64,000 nucleotides of DNA from Secundilactobacillus oryzae JCM 18671 (GTDB taxonomy: Bacteria; Bacillota; Bacilli; Lactobacillales; Lactobacillaceae): the NCBI RefSeq assembly GCF_000740055.1, contig NZ_BBJM01000001.1:1-64000 (forward strand). The letters are read 5' to 3'. Numbering within the stretch: position 1 is the stretch's first letter; every line of letters starts with the position of its first letter. The notes under the pieces are model-generated. The model saw nothing but the letters and a program-made list of their open reading frames with translations. It made no database searches and was not told the DNA's origin. A program made the translations under genes and the position numbers. Positions 26,850 through 35,039 of this stretch are shown piece after piece.

Positions 26850-27173
26850 ATGACTGCTCAACTAACAGCAATTAAAAATTTAACAGATCAAATTACAAGT
26901 CGTTATCAACAATTTTTCAACGTCACTGTCCAAGATTACCTTTTAGAAAAACAAACAAAAATGCCCGAATTTCAAAGAGAACTCTTTGTTAAAGAAGCTA
27001 TCCGAAATCGCAAAGCTGTCACTATTCAAATTGACAAGCAAGACGATGAAGTTGAAGTGGTTACGGGAATGCTAACAAATGGCCCGCACCACCAACTACT
27101 CATTCAAAATCCGAGTTCAAACCTAACTAAGCTTATTTTTAGAAACAAGATTCGTTACATTTCTGCGCTATAG
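26850..27173 (+). CDS. Small YolD-like protein, probably DNA-damage inducible
   Basis: This 107-residue protein is not clearly assigned. The N-terminal half is helical. From residue about 55 it has the strand pattern KAVTIQI, VEVVTGMLT, HHQLLIQN, TKLIFRNKIRYIS, a small beta-barrel layout like YolD-type proteins, which in Firmicutes are often LexA-controlled and linked to Y-family DNA polymerases. No polymerase gene is adjacent. The start is set by GAGGTG seven bases before the ATG. The gene is a plus-strand single unit between divergent gmk and convergent opuC. The YolD comparison is by eye only. Confidence 0.65.
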   Translation: MTAQLTAIKNLTDQITSRYQQFFNVTVQDYLLEKQTKMPEFQRELFVKEAIRNRKAVTIQIDKQDDEVEVVTGMLTNGPHHQLLIQNPSSNLTKLIFRNKIRYISAL

Positions 27174-27187
27174 TCACCTACCTAATT

Positions 27188-27267
27188 AAAAAGCTGAAGA
27201 TTAATTGCTCCACAATTAAAGCATTGCACTTTAATTCATGGAGAAACATTAATCCTCAGCTTTTTTT
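27188..27267. terminator. Long nested hairpin, bidirectional terminator
   Basis: AAAAAGCTGAAGATTAAT and ATTAATCCTCAGCTTTTTTT pair as outer arms. Inside, CTCCA/TGGAG and AATTAAAG/CTTTAATT extend the stem almost to the tip. T runs exist on both strands, so it would end both the plus-strand gene at 26850 and opuCD. The nearly 80-base length is unusual for a terminator. Confidence 0.75.
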
Positions 27268-27931
27268 ATGCTGTTTTTCGTTTAACTGGATCAAGCTTCT
27301 TTTCAAAGAAAGCGAGCACCATATCGGCAATAATAGCCATTAGGGCAGTCGGTAAAGCACCAGCCAAGATAATGGCGCCTCCGTTCGTGGCGTTACTTCC
27401 CCGAATGATAATATCACCAAGGCCACCTGCACCGACGAAAGAGCCGATAGCGGTAATTCCGATACCAAGGACCAACGCATTTCGAATGCCGGCCATGATA
27501 ACTGACATGGACAATGGCAATTCCACCATGTAAAGGAGCTGCCAACTGGTCATCCCCATCCCAGTTCCAGAATCGAGGACATCAGGGTCAACATTAGTCA
27601 TCCCGGTATAGGTGTTCTTAATGATTGGCAATAAGGCGTATAGGAATACCGTTGTAATAACCGTATTGACACCAAGGCCGAGCCCTAACATCAAAATCGA
27701 CAGCATCGCCAGTGATGGAATCGTTTGGATGACGTTTGCTAAACCGATTACTGCAGGACTCATTTTTCGATGTCGTGCAGTCCAAATACCAACCGGAATT
27801 CCAATAATCGCCGCAAAGATAACGCCATAAATAGCAATCAAAAAGGTGCGATTAAATTGACTCAAGATGTAAAGACCATTGTGGGTAAAGTAGTACCCAA
27901 GTTGTTCAAATAAGTCCATCCCCTTCATCAT
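27266..27931 (-). CDS. opuCD: Osmoprotectant ABC transporter permease OpuCD
   Basis: This 221-residue inner permease of an OpuC/OpuB-type ABC importer for compatible solutes (glycine betaine, carnitine or choline) has about five to six transmembrane helices. The ABC coupling loop is near GTGMGMTSWQLLYMVELPLSM. It overlaps opuCC by four bases and is the last gene of opuCA-CB-CC-CD. Two unequal permeases, one on either side of the binding-protein gene, is the usual OpuC layout. Substrate specificity cannot be read from sequence alone. Confidence 0.92.
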   Translation of the reverse strand: MMKGMDLFEQLGYYFTHNGLYILSQFNRTFLIAIYGVIFAAIIGIPVGIWTARHRKMSPAVIGLANVIQTIPSLAMLSILMLGLGLGVNTVITTVFLYALLPIIKNTYTGMTNVDPDVLDSGTGMGMTSWQLLYMVELPLSMSVIMAGIRNALVLGIGITAIGSFVGAGGLGDIIIRGSNATNGGAIILAGALPTALMAIIADMVLAFFEKKLDPVKRKTA

Positions 27932-28860
27932 TTATCACTCCCTTCGAAGTAATTGTGCTGTTTAAGATATTCGTTAGCAACCGCTTGAGGTTCAGCCAGA
28001 CCATCATCAACCTCATAGTTCAGTCGCTGCATGGTCTTCAACGAGATTTTACCCACCATACGCTGAATGATTGGTCTTAGCTCGGGGTGCTTCTTTAAAA
28101 TGGCGTTTGTCGCCACTGGGGAAGCATCGTAAGGTGGAAAGAATTGTTTATCATCCTTCAAGATTTTCAGGTCATAGCTACCAATTCGGCCATCAGTAGA
28201 ATAACCTAAAACTGCATCCATTTTACCGGCCTGCAAGGCATCGTAGACTAAACCGATTTGCATGGGATAGACTTTTCCAAAACTAATGTTGTACTGTTCC
28301 TTAAAGCCCGGGTAGCCATCCCCTTTTCTGTTCATCCAAATTTGATCAATACCAACAGTCATCTTCGGCGCAATCTTTTTCAGATCACTAACTGTCTTGA
28401 GATTGTGTTTTTTAGCATATTCCTGGGTGACCATAAAAGCATACGTATCCGCAAAACCATAATTCTTGAAATAGTGCATCTGGTACCGATCGTTAAATTC
28501 CTGTTCAACTTTCTTTGTTACAACTGCCGGATCTTTTTCAGCGTTATTACCCAGCACCGTCGTTAAATCGGTCCCGTTATACCGAATCGCTGAGATGTCC
28601 GCATCGCCACGCTTCATGGCGTTCAGCGTCACTGCTGCGGAACCCAAGTTGTTGATAATTTCTACTTTAAGGTTTGAATCATGTTCGATGAGCCCCTTCA
28701 TCATGTACGCCATGATTTGTTGCTCCGTCGTACTCATTGAGGCAACCTTAATGGTCTGTTTTTCATTCCCACCCAAACCAGGAAAACCACATCCCGATAA
28801 AATGAGTAAGAGGCTTAAGGGCAGGACAAGTAGTTTAAACAAGCTCTTCAAAATCTTCAA
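27928..28860 (-). CDS. opuCC: Osmoprotectant-binding lipoprotein OpuCC
   Basis: This 310-residue substrate-binding protein is anchored outside the membrane by lipidation of Cys24 in ILSGCGF, after a hydrophobic signal. The mature part begins IKVASMSTTEQQIMAYM, the QAT-type (OpuAC-like) binding fold shared with choline, betaine and carnitine binders. The start is TTG at 28860, chosen because GAGGAGG lies seven bases upstream and a normal lipoprotein signal results; a GTG at 28881 extends the frame across that ribosome-binding site. It is embedded in the opuC operon. Confidence 0.9.
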   Translation of the reverse strand: MKILKSLFKLLVLPLSLLLILSGCGFPGLGGNEKQTIKVASMSTTEQQIMAYMMKGLIEHDSNLKVEIINNLGSAAVTLNAMKRGDADISAIRYNGTDLTTVLGNNAEKDPAVVTKKVEQEFNDRYQMHYFKNYGFADTYAFMVTQEYAKKHNLKTVSDLKKIAPKMTVGIDQIWMNRKGDGYPGFKEQYNISFGKVYPMQIGLVYDALQAGKMDAVLGYSTDGRIGSYDLKILKDDKQFFPPYDASPVATNAILKKHPELRPIIQRMVGKISLKTMQRLNYEVDDGLAEPQAVANEYLKQHNYFEGSDK

Positions 28861-28873
28861 ACGGCTCACCTCC

Positions 28874-29503
28874 TCAATCACTGACAGTCTTTGGCGTGAC
28901 GAGCGATTCTACCTTGCCTAGTAAATAATCAGTTAACAAGGCCAGTAAAATCACCGGAATGGAACCTCCCAAGATAAGGCTGGTCTGGTATAGGTTTAAC
29001 CCGTTAAAGATGAAATCACCTAAACCACCAGCGCCAATATAGGAAGCTAATGCCGCCCAAGCAATGACGTAAGTTGCAGACAATCGAACACCGGACATGA
29101 TGACAGGTGCCGCCATTGGTAGTTCCACATTTAGAATGGATTGGGTGTTAGTCATCCCCATTCCCTTTGCAGCATCCTTTAGCGTGTCGTTAACGTTCAT
29201 CATACCAAGATAGGTATTCCGTAAAATTGGTAAAAGTGAATAAATGAAGAGGGCCACAACTGCTGGCTTAACCCCAATCCCAAAAATTGGAATCATTAAG
29301 GCTAAGAGCGCCATTGCGGGAACCGTCTGCAGGACACTCGCAATCCCCATAATCGTAGCAGCACCACGTTTAACACGCGTCAACAAAATCCCGAGTGGCA
29401 CCGCAACAATCGTTCCCAGCAACAAGGCTAACCCTGAAATATAAATATGTTGCCAGATTTTGAGAACCAGCTGACTACCGTATTGTTGAAAGAATGTCAT
29501 CAT
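28874..29503 (-). CDS. opuCB: Osmoprotectant ABC transporter permease OpuCB
   Basis: This 209-residue permease has about five to six transmembrane helices and is homologous to OpuCD. The conserved coupling region is DAAKGMGMTNTQSILNVELPMAAPVIM, followed by AALASYIGAGGLGDFIF. It overlaps opuCA by four bases (ATGA type), so the four subunits are translationally coupled. Together with OpuCD it forms the transmembrane channel that accepts solute from OpuCC. The likely inducer is high osmolarity, as known for the family; no specific operator was recognised. Confidence 0.93.
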   Translation of the reverse strand: MMTFFQQYGSQLVLKIWQHIYISGLALLLGTIVAVPLGILLTRVKRGAATIMGIASVLQTVPAMALLALMIPIFGIGVKPAVVALFIYSLLPILRNTYLGMMNVNDTLKDAAKGMGMTNTQSILNVELPMAAPVIMSGVRLSATYVIAWAALASYIGAGGLGDFIFNGLNLYQTSLILGGSIPVILLALLTDYLLGKVESLVTPKTVSD

Positions 29504-30684
29504 GATTGATCACCACTTTCAGAGTTGTCGTCTTGATGGGCCTCACTTTCGCCATTTTCATGTTGCTCGCCATAAAGTGCATCGTAAACAATATCAACCA
29601 AAGCCGCTCTGGTCACAATGCCGACCAACCGGTTATCTTGGTCAACTACTGGGATGTTCTTAAATCCGCGCTTTAAAATTCGACCAACGGTGTCCCGAAT
29701 CAATGAATCCGATGGCACTGAAAAAATGTCAGTATCCATGATATCGCTAACGCTAGTCGCAGTATTAAAGGAATAATCCACGCTTTCAACGTCAATGCGA
29801 CCCTTCAAAATCCCCGCATCATCGGTCACTAATAAGGAATCCACTCGTTTGTCATGCATCAACTGAATAGCTTGAATCAACGATTTTCCGGGGGTAATTG
29901 AGACCGGGTTCTTGAGCATAATTTGCCCAACGGTCGTAATACTTGGACGCGCTTGAATTAACCGGTCCTTACCAATCAGTTCCTTCACGAAGTCATCCTT
30001 AGGGTGGCGCATGATGTTATCAGGGGTATCGACCTGAACTTCTTCTCCGTGGCTCATGATGACAATCCGAGTCGCGAGGCGCAACGCTTCATCCATATCA
30101 TGAGTGACAAAGATAAAGGTTTTCCCTAATCGTTCCTGCAAATCTTTGACTAATTGTTGGAGCGAGTCTCTTGTAATCGGGTCTAACGCGCCAAACGGTT
30201 CATCCATTAAAATAATGTCCTGATCCGCTGCTAATGCACGAACAACTCCGATTCGTTGCTGTTGTCCACCAGAGAGCTCTGAAGGATAACGATCCAACAT
30301 CTCCTCTGGTAGCTCAACTAGTTTGATCATTTCTTTGGCACGTTCGTTACGTTTTTCTTCTGACCATTTGAGTAACTTCGGTACCACCGTGATGTTGTCA
30401 CGAATGGTCATATGTGGCATCAACCCAATATTTTGAATCACATAGCCGATTTTACGGCGGAGTTTCACTGGGTCCATCTTACTAATATCGTCACCATTAA
30501 TCTCAATTGTGCCTTCAGTTTGATTCAGCATTCGGTTAATCATTCGCATGACAGTCGTCTTTCCCGATCCTGACGTTCCAATCAAACAAATGAATTCACC
30601 CTTATCCACTTCCAAGTTAAAATTGGCCAGCGCAATTTTACCGCCGGGATAAGTTTTCGATAAATTCGACATCTTTAATAGCAA
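29500..30684 (-). CDS. opuCA: Osmoprotectant ABC transporter ATP-binding protein OpuCA
   Basis: This 394-residue ATPase has Walker [12 protein letters not shown] near residue 36, the Q-loop, the signature LSGGQQQRIGVVRAL, Walker B IILMDEPFGALD and switch HDMDEALRL. The C-terminal tandem CBS domains (about 250-375) are thought in OpuA/OpuC relatives to sense ionic strength or nucleotides. An acidic tail (DDNSESGD) ends the protein. The start is TTG with GGAG nine bases upstream. It is the first gene of the opuC operon, with an extended -10 promoter at 30729. Confidence 0.95.
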   Translation of the reverse strand: MLLKMSNLSKTYPGGKIALANFNLEVDKGEFICLIGTSGSGKTTVMRMINRMLNQTEGTIEINGDDISKMDPVKLRRKIGYVIQNIGLMPHMTIRDNITVVPKLLKWSEEKRNERAKEMIKLVELPEEMLDRYPSELSGGQQQRIGVVRALAADQDIILMDEPFGALDPITRDSLQQLVKDLQERLGKTFIFVTHDMDEALRLATRIVIMSHGEEVQVDTPDNIMRHPKDDFVKELIGKDRLIQARPSITTVGQIMLKNPVSITPGKSLIQAIQLMHDKRVDSLLVTDDAGILKGRIDVESVDYSFNTATSVSDIMDTDIFSVPSDSLIRDTVGRILKRGFKNIPVVDQDNRLVGIVTRAALVDIVYDALYGEQHENGESEAHQDDNSESGDQS

Positions 30685-30728
30685 ACCACATCACTCCAAT
30701 CAGCCAATATTGTTCAACCGTTAACATC

Positions 30729-30737
30729 ATTATATCA
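30729..30737 (-). promoter_or_regulatory. Extended -10 element of the opuC operon
   Basis: TATAAT (minus strand, 30729-30734) is preceded by TGA, an extended -10, about 45 bases before the opuCA start. No good -35 box is present, which fits a regulated or activator-dependent promoter. Confidence 0.55.
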
Positions 30738-30765
30738 GCATTCTTAATTAAGCCATAACAATAAG

Positions 30766-32463
30766 CTATTTGGATTTTGCTTCTTCGCCCAATTTAAGGA
30801 GTTCTTCTGCATGCTCTTTAGCTAATTTGGTAATTTCTGAACCCGCAAGCATCCGGGCAATTTCGTCAATTCGTTTCTTGTCTGACAACTTTGTTAAGCT
30901 CGTTTCAGTCCGGCCATCTGCTACTTTTTTAGCAATGAAGAAATGATGATCGCTCATGGCCGCAACTTGAGGTAAATGGGTAATACATAAAACTTGAGAT
31001 TCACGTGAAATATCGCTAATTTTCTCGGCAATGGCTTGCGCAACTCGACCAGAAACGCCGGTGTCAACCTCATCGAAAATAATCGATGTTACCCCTTGCG
31101 TTCTGGAGAAAATCATCTTTAGTGCCAACATAATCCGCGAAAGTTCACCACCAGAGGCAATTTTGGCCAATGGCAACATATCCTCACCCGGATTAGGTTG
31201 AATATAAAACTCGAGTTGGTCAATACCGTTATGGAAGAACGTATTCTCCTTGGGTTCAGTAAACCGCACTTCGAAAACCGTTTTTTCCATGTAAAGATCC
31301 GCTAATTGTTGATGAATCGCCTTCACCAATGATTTAGCCGATTGCTCTCGAATCTTAGAAAGCGCTAATCCTTTTTGCCATAATTGTGTCTGTTGTTCCG
31401 CTAACTGGGCCTCAACATCTGAGTCGTTTAGCTCGTTTGCTTCCATCTCAGCCAATTCAGCAGAAATTTTATCGTAATAACTGATTACTTGAGCTTCTGA
31501 ATCCCCATACTTATGTTTTAACTCCTGAATGGTTTCCAACCGCTTTTCGATTTCGTTAAGCCGATCATCATCCCATTCTAAAAGGTCGATTTGCCGTGAG
31601 ATACCTTGCGACGCATCTTGGAGCGCATAAAAAGCTGAGTTAATGTTCTCCGAGAGTTCCTTGAAATCGTTGCCAAGGTCCTCAATGGACGCCATGGCGT
31701 TCATCGCTTCACCGACTGAATCCAGGGCACCGGTCAATTCATCATCACCATCTAGTGCCACAAAACTGTGGTTTAACGCCTCGTTAATTTTTTGAAAGTT
31801 ATTCAACCGATCCCGTTCGGTGCTTAATTTTTCTTCTTCACCATCTTGAAGTTGTGCTTCACCAATCTCATTAACTTGGAACTTCAGCATATCTAAATGC
31901 TGAGCCCACTCTTTTTCGTTGGCTCGCTTATTTTCCACCGTTTTTTTCAACTTCATATAAGCAGTATAGCTGGTTTGATAATCAGCCAATTGCTTATTCA
32001 ATTTATCGTGAGCGTACTCATCCAACATTTTAATGTGTTTATCGGGTTGCATGAGTTCTTGATGCTCATTTTGGCCGTGAATATCGACTAGTGTTTCACC
32101 AATACGCTTCAACGTTTGAATATTCACCAGCATACTGTTCACCCGACAGACATTTCTACCGTTGCGATGAATTTCCCGCTGTAAAATAATTTCTTGACCA
32201 TCGTGATCAATGCCCAACTCATCCAATAATTGATAAGTGACATTACCTTTTGGTGCAATAAACGCGCCCTGTAATACCGCTTTTTCTGCTCCAGTTCGAA
32301 TAAAATGCTGCGAGCCGCGTCCACCTGCAAGTAAGCCAACCGCATCAATAATGATGGATTTTCCGGCCCCGGTTTCACCGGTTAACACCGTCATACCTTG
32401 ATCGAACTCAACTTCCAGTTGTTCGATAATGGCAAAGTTTCTGATTGATAATGCTTGAATCAA
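30766..32463 (-). CDS. recN: DNA repair protein RecN
   Basis: This 565-residue SMC-like ATPase acts early in double-strand break repair. The N-terminal head has Walker A TGETGAGKSIIIDA; an antiparallel coiled coil follows (about 150-360). The C-terminal head has SGGELSRIMLALK and Walker B IIFDEVDTGVSG, then QVLCITHLPQVAAMSDHHF. It follows argR, a common Firmicute order (argR-recN). No clear terminator lies between recN and opuCA, so read-through is possible. Confidence 0.96.
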   Translation of the reverse strand: MIQALSIRNFAIIEQLEVEFDQGMTVLTGETGAGKSIIIDAVGLLAGGRGSQHFIRTGAEKAVLQGAFIAPKGNVTYQLLDELGIDHDGQEIILQREIHRNGRNVCRVNSMLVNIQTLKRIGETLVDIHGQNEHQELMQPDKHIKMLDEYAHDKLNKQLADYQTSYTAYMKLKKTVENKRANEKEWAQHLDMLKFQVNEIGEAQLQDGEEEKLSTERDRLNNFQKINEALNHSFVALDGDDELTGALDSVGEAMNAMASIEDLGNDFKELSENINSAFYALQDASQGISRQIDLLEWDDDRLNEIEKRLETIQELKHKYGDSEAQVISYYDKISAELAEMEANELNDSDVEAQLAEQQTQLWQKGLALSKIREQSAKSLVKAIHQQLADLYMEKTVFEVRFTEPKENTFFHNGIDQLEFYIQPNPGEDMLPLAKIASGGELSRIMLALKMIFSRTQGVTSIIFDEVDTGVSGRVAQAIAEKISDISRESQVLCITHLPQVAAMSDHHFFIAKKVADGRTETSLTKLSDKKRIDEIARMLAGSEITKLAKEHAEELLKLGEEAKSK

Positions 32464-32494
32464 GCTAAGTCCTCCATTCTATAAGGCCAAATGA

Positions 32495-32527
32495 CAGAAA
32501 GAGGCCAGATCTCTCAAAGACCTGACC
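32495..32527 (-). terminator. Probable weak terminator between argR and recN
   Basis: GGTCAGGTC and GATCTGGCC (minus strand) pair with G-T wobbles around TTTGAGA, then TCTTTCTGT. The T run is interrupted, so partial read-through into recN is likely. Confidence 0.45.
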
Positions 32528-32535
32528 ACCCACAT

Positions 32536-32988
32536 TTAAGCTAATAAAGATTCGATAATTTCTTGATATCTGGCCGCCCCGTCTTCACTCTTACAAATGG
32601 TAAATACGGTATTGTCATCACCAATTGTGCCAAATACAAAGTCATAATTCATTTGGTCAATCAACGCTGCAATCGCAGGACCGTTTCCAGGGAGTACCTT
32701 CAAAAACGCACTCTTTTCCTGCACAGAGAATGAAACAAACGCATCTTTCAGCGTTCGTTTGAGTTTCTTTTCGGTATCCAGTTTCTTTTGAACGGGCATG
32801 GCGTAGTGATAGCCACCCGCAGCAGAAGGTACCTTGACCAATTGCATTTCTTTAATGTCCCGGGAAATTGTGGCTTGAGTCACTTCAATATCCCGTTCCG
32901 CTAGTAAATCAACAAAATCTTCTTGGCGTTCAACATCTTGATTGGTAAGTAATTGTTTAATCAATTTTTGACGATCCTGCTTTTTCAC
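32536..32988 (-). CDS. argR: Arginine repressor ArgR/AhrC
   Basis: This 150-residue hexameric regulator controls arginine synthesis and catabolism with L-arginine as corepressor. The N-terminal winged helix shows RQEDFVDLLAERDIEVTQATISRDIKEM. The C-terminal hexamerisation and arginine-binding domain shows VLPGNGPAIAALIDQMNYDFVFGTIGDDNTVF, whose GTIGDDNT segment holds the paired Asp residues contacting arginine. It lies between tlyA and recN as usual; in lactobacilli this copy may act mainly in DNA topology or arginine control. Confidence 0.95.
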   Translation of the reverse strand: MKKQDRQKLIKQLLTNQDVERQEDFVDLLAERDIEVTQATISRDIKEMQLVKVPSAAGGYHYAMPVQKKLDTEKKLKRTLKDAFVSFSVQEKSAFLKVLPGNGPAIAALIDQMNYDFVFGTIGDDNTVFTICKSEDGAARYQEIIESLLA

Positions 32989-33001
32989 ATGACCATCCCT
33001 T

Positions 33002-33057
33002 CCGCTTTTATACTATTTACATCCATGTTAACCCATTTAGTATTCGTTTAAAAGCGG
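33002..33057. repeat. Inverted repeat upstream of argR
   Basis: CCGCTTTT (33002-33009) and AAAAGCGG (33050-33057) are perfect outer arms. ATACTA (33010-33015) and TAGTAT (33038-33043) are inner arms. It covers the argR upstream region where the promoter should lie (a TATAAA lies just inside it). No consensus ARG box was recognised with confidence. Confidence 0.45.
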
Positions 33058-33076
33058 TTTTTATGCTCCTAAATAA

Positions 33077-33892
33077 TTAATTATTCAGTTGTGCATAGGC
33101 GTTTTCAAGGACATCGTCAACGGAAACCTCAATTGCAATTTTAGGATTGGCTTCAACTGATTTCAAATGGATTAAAAATTCAATATTACCTTCACCACCT
33201 TTGATAGGTGAGAAGTCCAGATTGAGTACGCTATAGTTCAGTGAAATAGCCAAGTTAACAATCTTTTCAATCACTTGGCGATGAACCTTCACGTCCTTCA
33301 CGATGCCGTGCTTGCCGACGTTTTCACGTCCAGCTTCGAATTGTGGCTTAATCAAGGCCACAACTTCACCACCAGGAACCAAAATCTCCTTAAGTGGCGG
33401 TAAAATGAGGCTCAGTGAAATGAAGGACACATCAATTGAAGCAAATTCTGGCTGACCTTCAGTAAAATCAGCCACCTTACTATAACGAAAATTCGTATGC
33501 TCCATAACGACGACCCGTTCGTCTTGTCGCAGTTTCCAAACGAGTTGGTTACTACCAACATCGAGCGCATAAGAGCGCTTGGCGCCATTTTGCAACATCA
33601 CATCAGTAAAGCCCCCAGTAGAAGACCCAATATCTAAAACGACCTTATCTGTCACATCAATGTGAAAGGCATTTAAAGCTTTTTCGAGCTTCAGACCACC
33701 ACGACTCACATACGGCATCACGTGACCTTTAATATGTAATTCCGTATCAACCGGAATTTTCACGCCTGGCTTATCGAGGCGCTCTTCATTTTTACCAAGC
33801 ACTTCGCCCGCCATAACGGCTCTTTTAGCTTGCTCTCGAGTATCGAACAAACCCTGTTCAACTAACAATACGTCAACTCGTTGTTTTTCCAT
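33077..33892 (-). CDS. tlyA: TlyA-type rRNA 2'-O-methyltransferase (S4 domain)
   Basis: This 271-residue protein has an N-terminal S4 RNA-binding domain (MEKQRVDVLLVEQGLFDTRE, about 1-60) and an FtsJ-like methyltransferase domain with VLDIGSSTGGFTDVML, the cofactor loop, and VALIKPQFEAGRENVGK. Homologues methylate rRNA riboses and are sometimes named haemolysins for historical reasons. The start at 33892 was chosen for GGAG six bases upstream. It lies one base from the end of ispA. The neighbours ispA, xseAB and argR match other Firmicutes. Confidence 0.93.
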   Translation of the reverse strand: MEKQRVDVLLVEQGLFDTREQAKRAVMAGEVLGKNEERLDKPGVKIPVDTELHIKGHVMPYVSRGGLKLEKALNAFHIDVTDKVVLDIGSSTGGFTDVMLQNGAKRSYALDVGSNQLVWKLRQDERVVVMEHTNFRYSKVADFTEGQPEFASIDVSFISLSLILPPLKEILVPGGEVVALIKPQFEAGRENVGKHGIVKDVKVHRQVIEKIVNLAISLNYSVLNLDFSPIKGGEGNIEFLIHLKSVEANPKIAIEVSVDDVLENAYAQLNN

Positions 33893-33893
33893 G

Positions 33894-34790
33894 CTATTCT
33901 CCATCCGTATCAAAGTAACTAAAGAAGCTTGCTAGGAGCTTCCAATCGTCACTTGGCAACTCATCTAGTGCTTGTCGACCAGTTGTAATGGCCGTTTTTA
34001 ATGCTGCATAGGCACCGTCTAACCCCAATAACGCCGGGTAAGTATTCTTGTGCTGGGCTTCATCAACATGCAAATGTTTACCCAGCTTCGTTTCATCACC
34101 AACCACGTCATTAATATCATCAAAAATTTGAAATGCAAGACCAAACGCATCCGCAAACCGAAGCAAGGCATTTTTTTGTGTAGCGCTCATATCTGTCAAA
34201 AGACACCCGGCTTCGACTGCGTAATGAATTAGTGCACCGGTTTTGCGTTGATGAAGCTGTTTTAATTCAGCAAGATCGTAATTTTGGTCAACACCTAATA
34301 TATCATCCGTTTGCCCCGCAATCATCCCTGCCGGACCTGCAGCATTCGCAAGTGCACGAACTAATTGAATGCGTTTTTCGGCTGATAAACTTGTTGTACT
34401 CAACCAATCAAATGCCAAAGTCAACAAACCATCTCCAGCCAAGGTTGCCACGCCCGCCCCAAATTTAACGTGATTCGTCGGCATTCCTCGACGCAGGTCA
34501 TCATTGTCCATAGCTGGCAAATCGTCATGAATTAGGGAATAGGTATGAAGCAACTCAAGGCTTCCAGCCACAGCCAAAACATCGTCGTCCAATACCAATC
34601 CTGCAGACTGGACGACTGCTAAAATCAGGAGTGGTCGTAACCGTTTACCACCAGCCATCACGGAATAAGTCATCGATTGGGCTAGAACCGGTTGCGCACT
34701 ACTCTTGGCTAATCGTTTAGCTAAGTAGTCATTTAATTGCGGTAGTTGCACTTGTTCAAATTTTGTTAAAAGCTGATGTTCACTAAGCAT
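33894..34790 (-). CDS. ispA: Farnesyl/geranyl diphosphate synthase
   Basis: This 298-residue class I prenyltransferase makes farnesyl diphosphate for undecaprenyl phosphate and other isoprenoids. The first aspartate-rich motif is [14 protein letters not shown], the second is [13 protein letters not shown], and GGKRLRP binds the diphosphate. The start at 34790 ([11 protein letters not shown]) has GGTGA eight bases upstream; a Met three codons earlier is nearly as good. It overlaps the xseB end by eight bases. The order xseA-xseB-ispA-tlyA is conserved. Confidence 0.94.
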   Translation of the reverse strand: MLSEHQLLTKFEQVQLPQLNDYLAKRLAKSSAQPVLAQSMTYSVMAGGKRLRPLLILAVVQSAGLVLDDDVLAVAGSLELLHTYSLIHDDLPAMDNDDLRRGMPTNHVKFGAGVATLAGDGLLTLAFDWLSTTSLSAEKRIQLVRALANAAGPAGMIAGQTDDILGVDQNYDLAELKQLHQRKTGALIHYAVEAGCLLTDMSATQKNALLRFADAFGLAFQIFDDINDVVGDETKLGKHLHVDEAQHKNTYPALLGLDGAYAALKTAITTGRQALDELPSDDWKLLASFFSYFDTDGE

Positions 34791-35037
34791 TTGGCTCATC
34801 ACCAGCTTGCGTTTCAAAAGCTTGTTCTTTACCGTCCTCACTCATTAGCTTAGCAAGTGTTTGGTCCGCGTTTTCAAGTGTTTTTTGAAGTTCTTTACTC
34901 AACGTAATTCCTTTTTGAAATTGATCTAAGGCGCTTTCTAATGGCACATCACCTTGTTCAAGACTATTCACAATTTGCTCCAAATTAGTTAGTTTCTCTT
35001 CGAAAGATGGCGTTGCGTTGTCCGTTTTTTCTGTCAT
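34783..35037 (-). CDS. xseB: Exodeoxyribonuclease VII small subunit
   Basis: This 84-residue protein has the ExoVII small-subunit core [33 protein letters not shown], two helices that pack on the large subunit. ExoVII degrades single-stranded DNA from both ends into acid-soluble oligonucleotides. It lies two bases after xseA and overlaps ispA, so all three are translationally linked. The C-terminal tail beyond residue 65 is variable and acidic. Confidence 0.95.
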   Translation of the reverse strand: MTEKTDNATPSFEEKLTNLEQIVNSLEQGDVPLESALDQFQKGITLSKELQKTLENADQTLAKLMSEDGKEQAFETQAGDEPNA

Positions 35038-35039
35038 GG

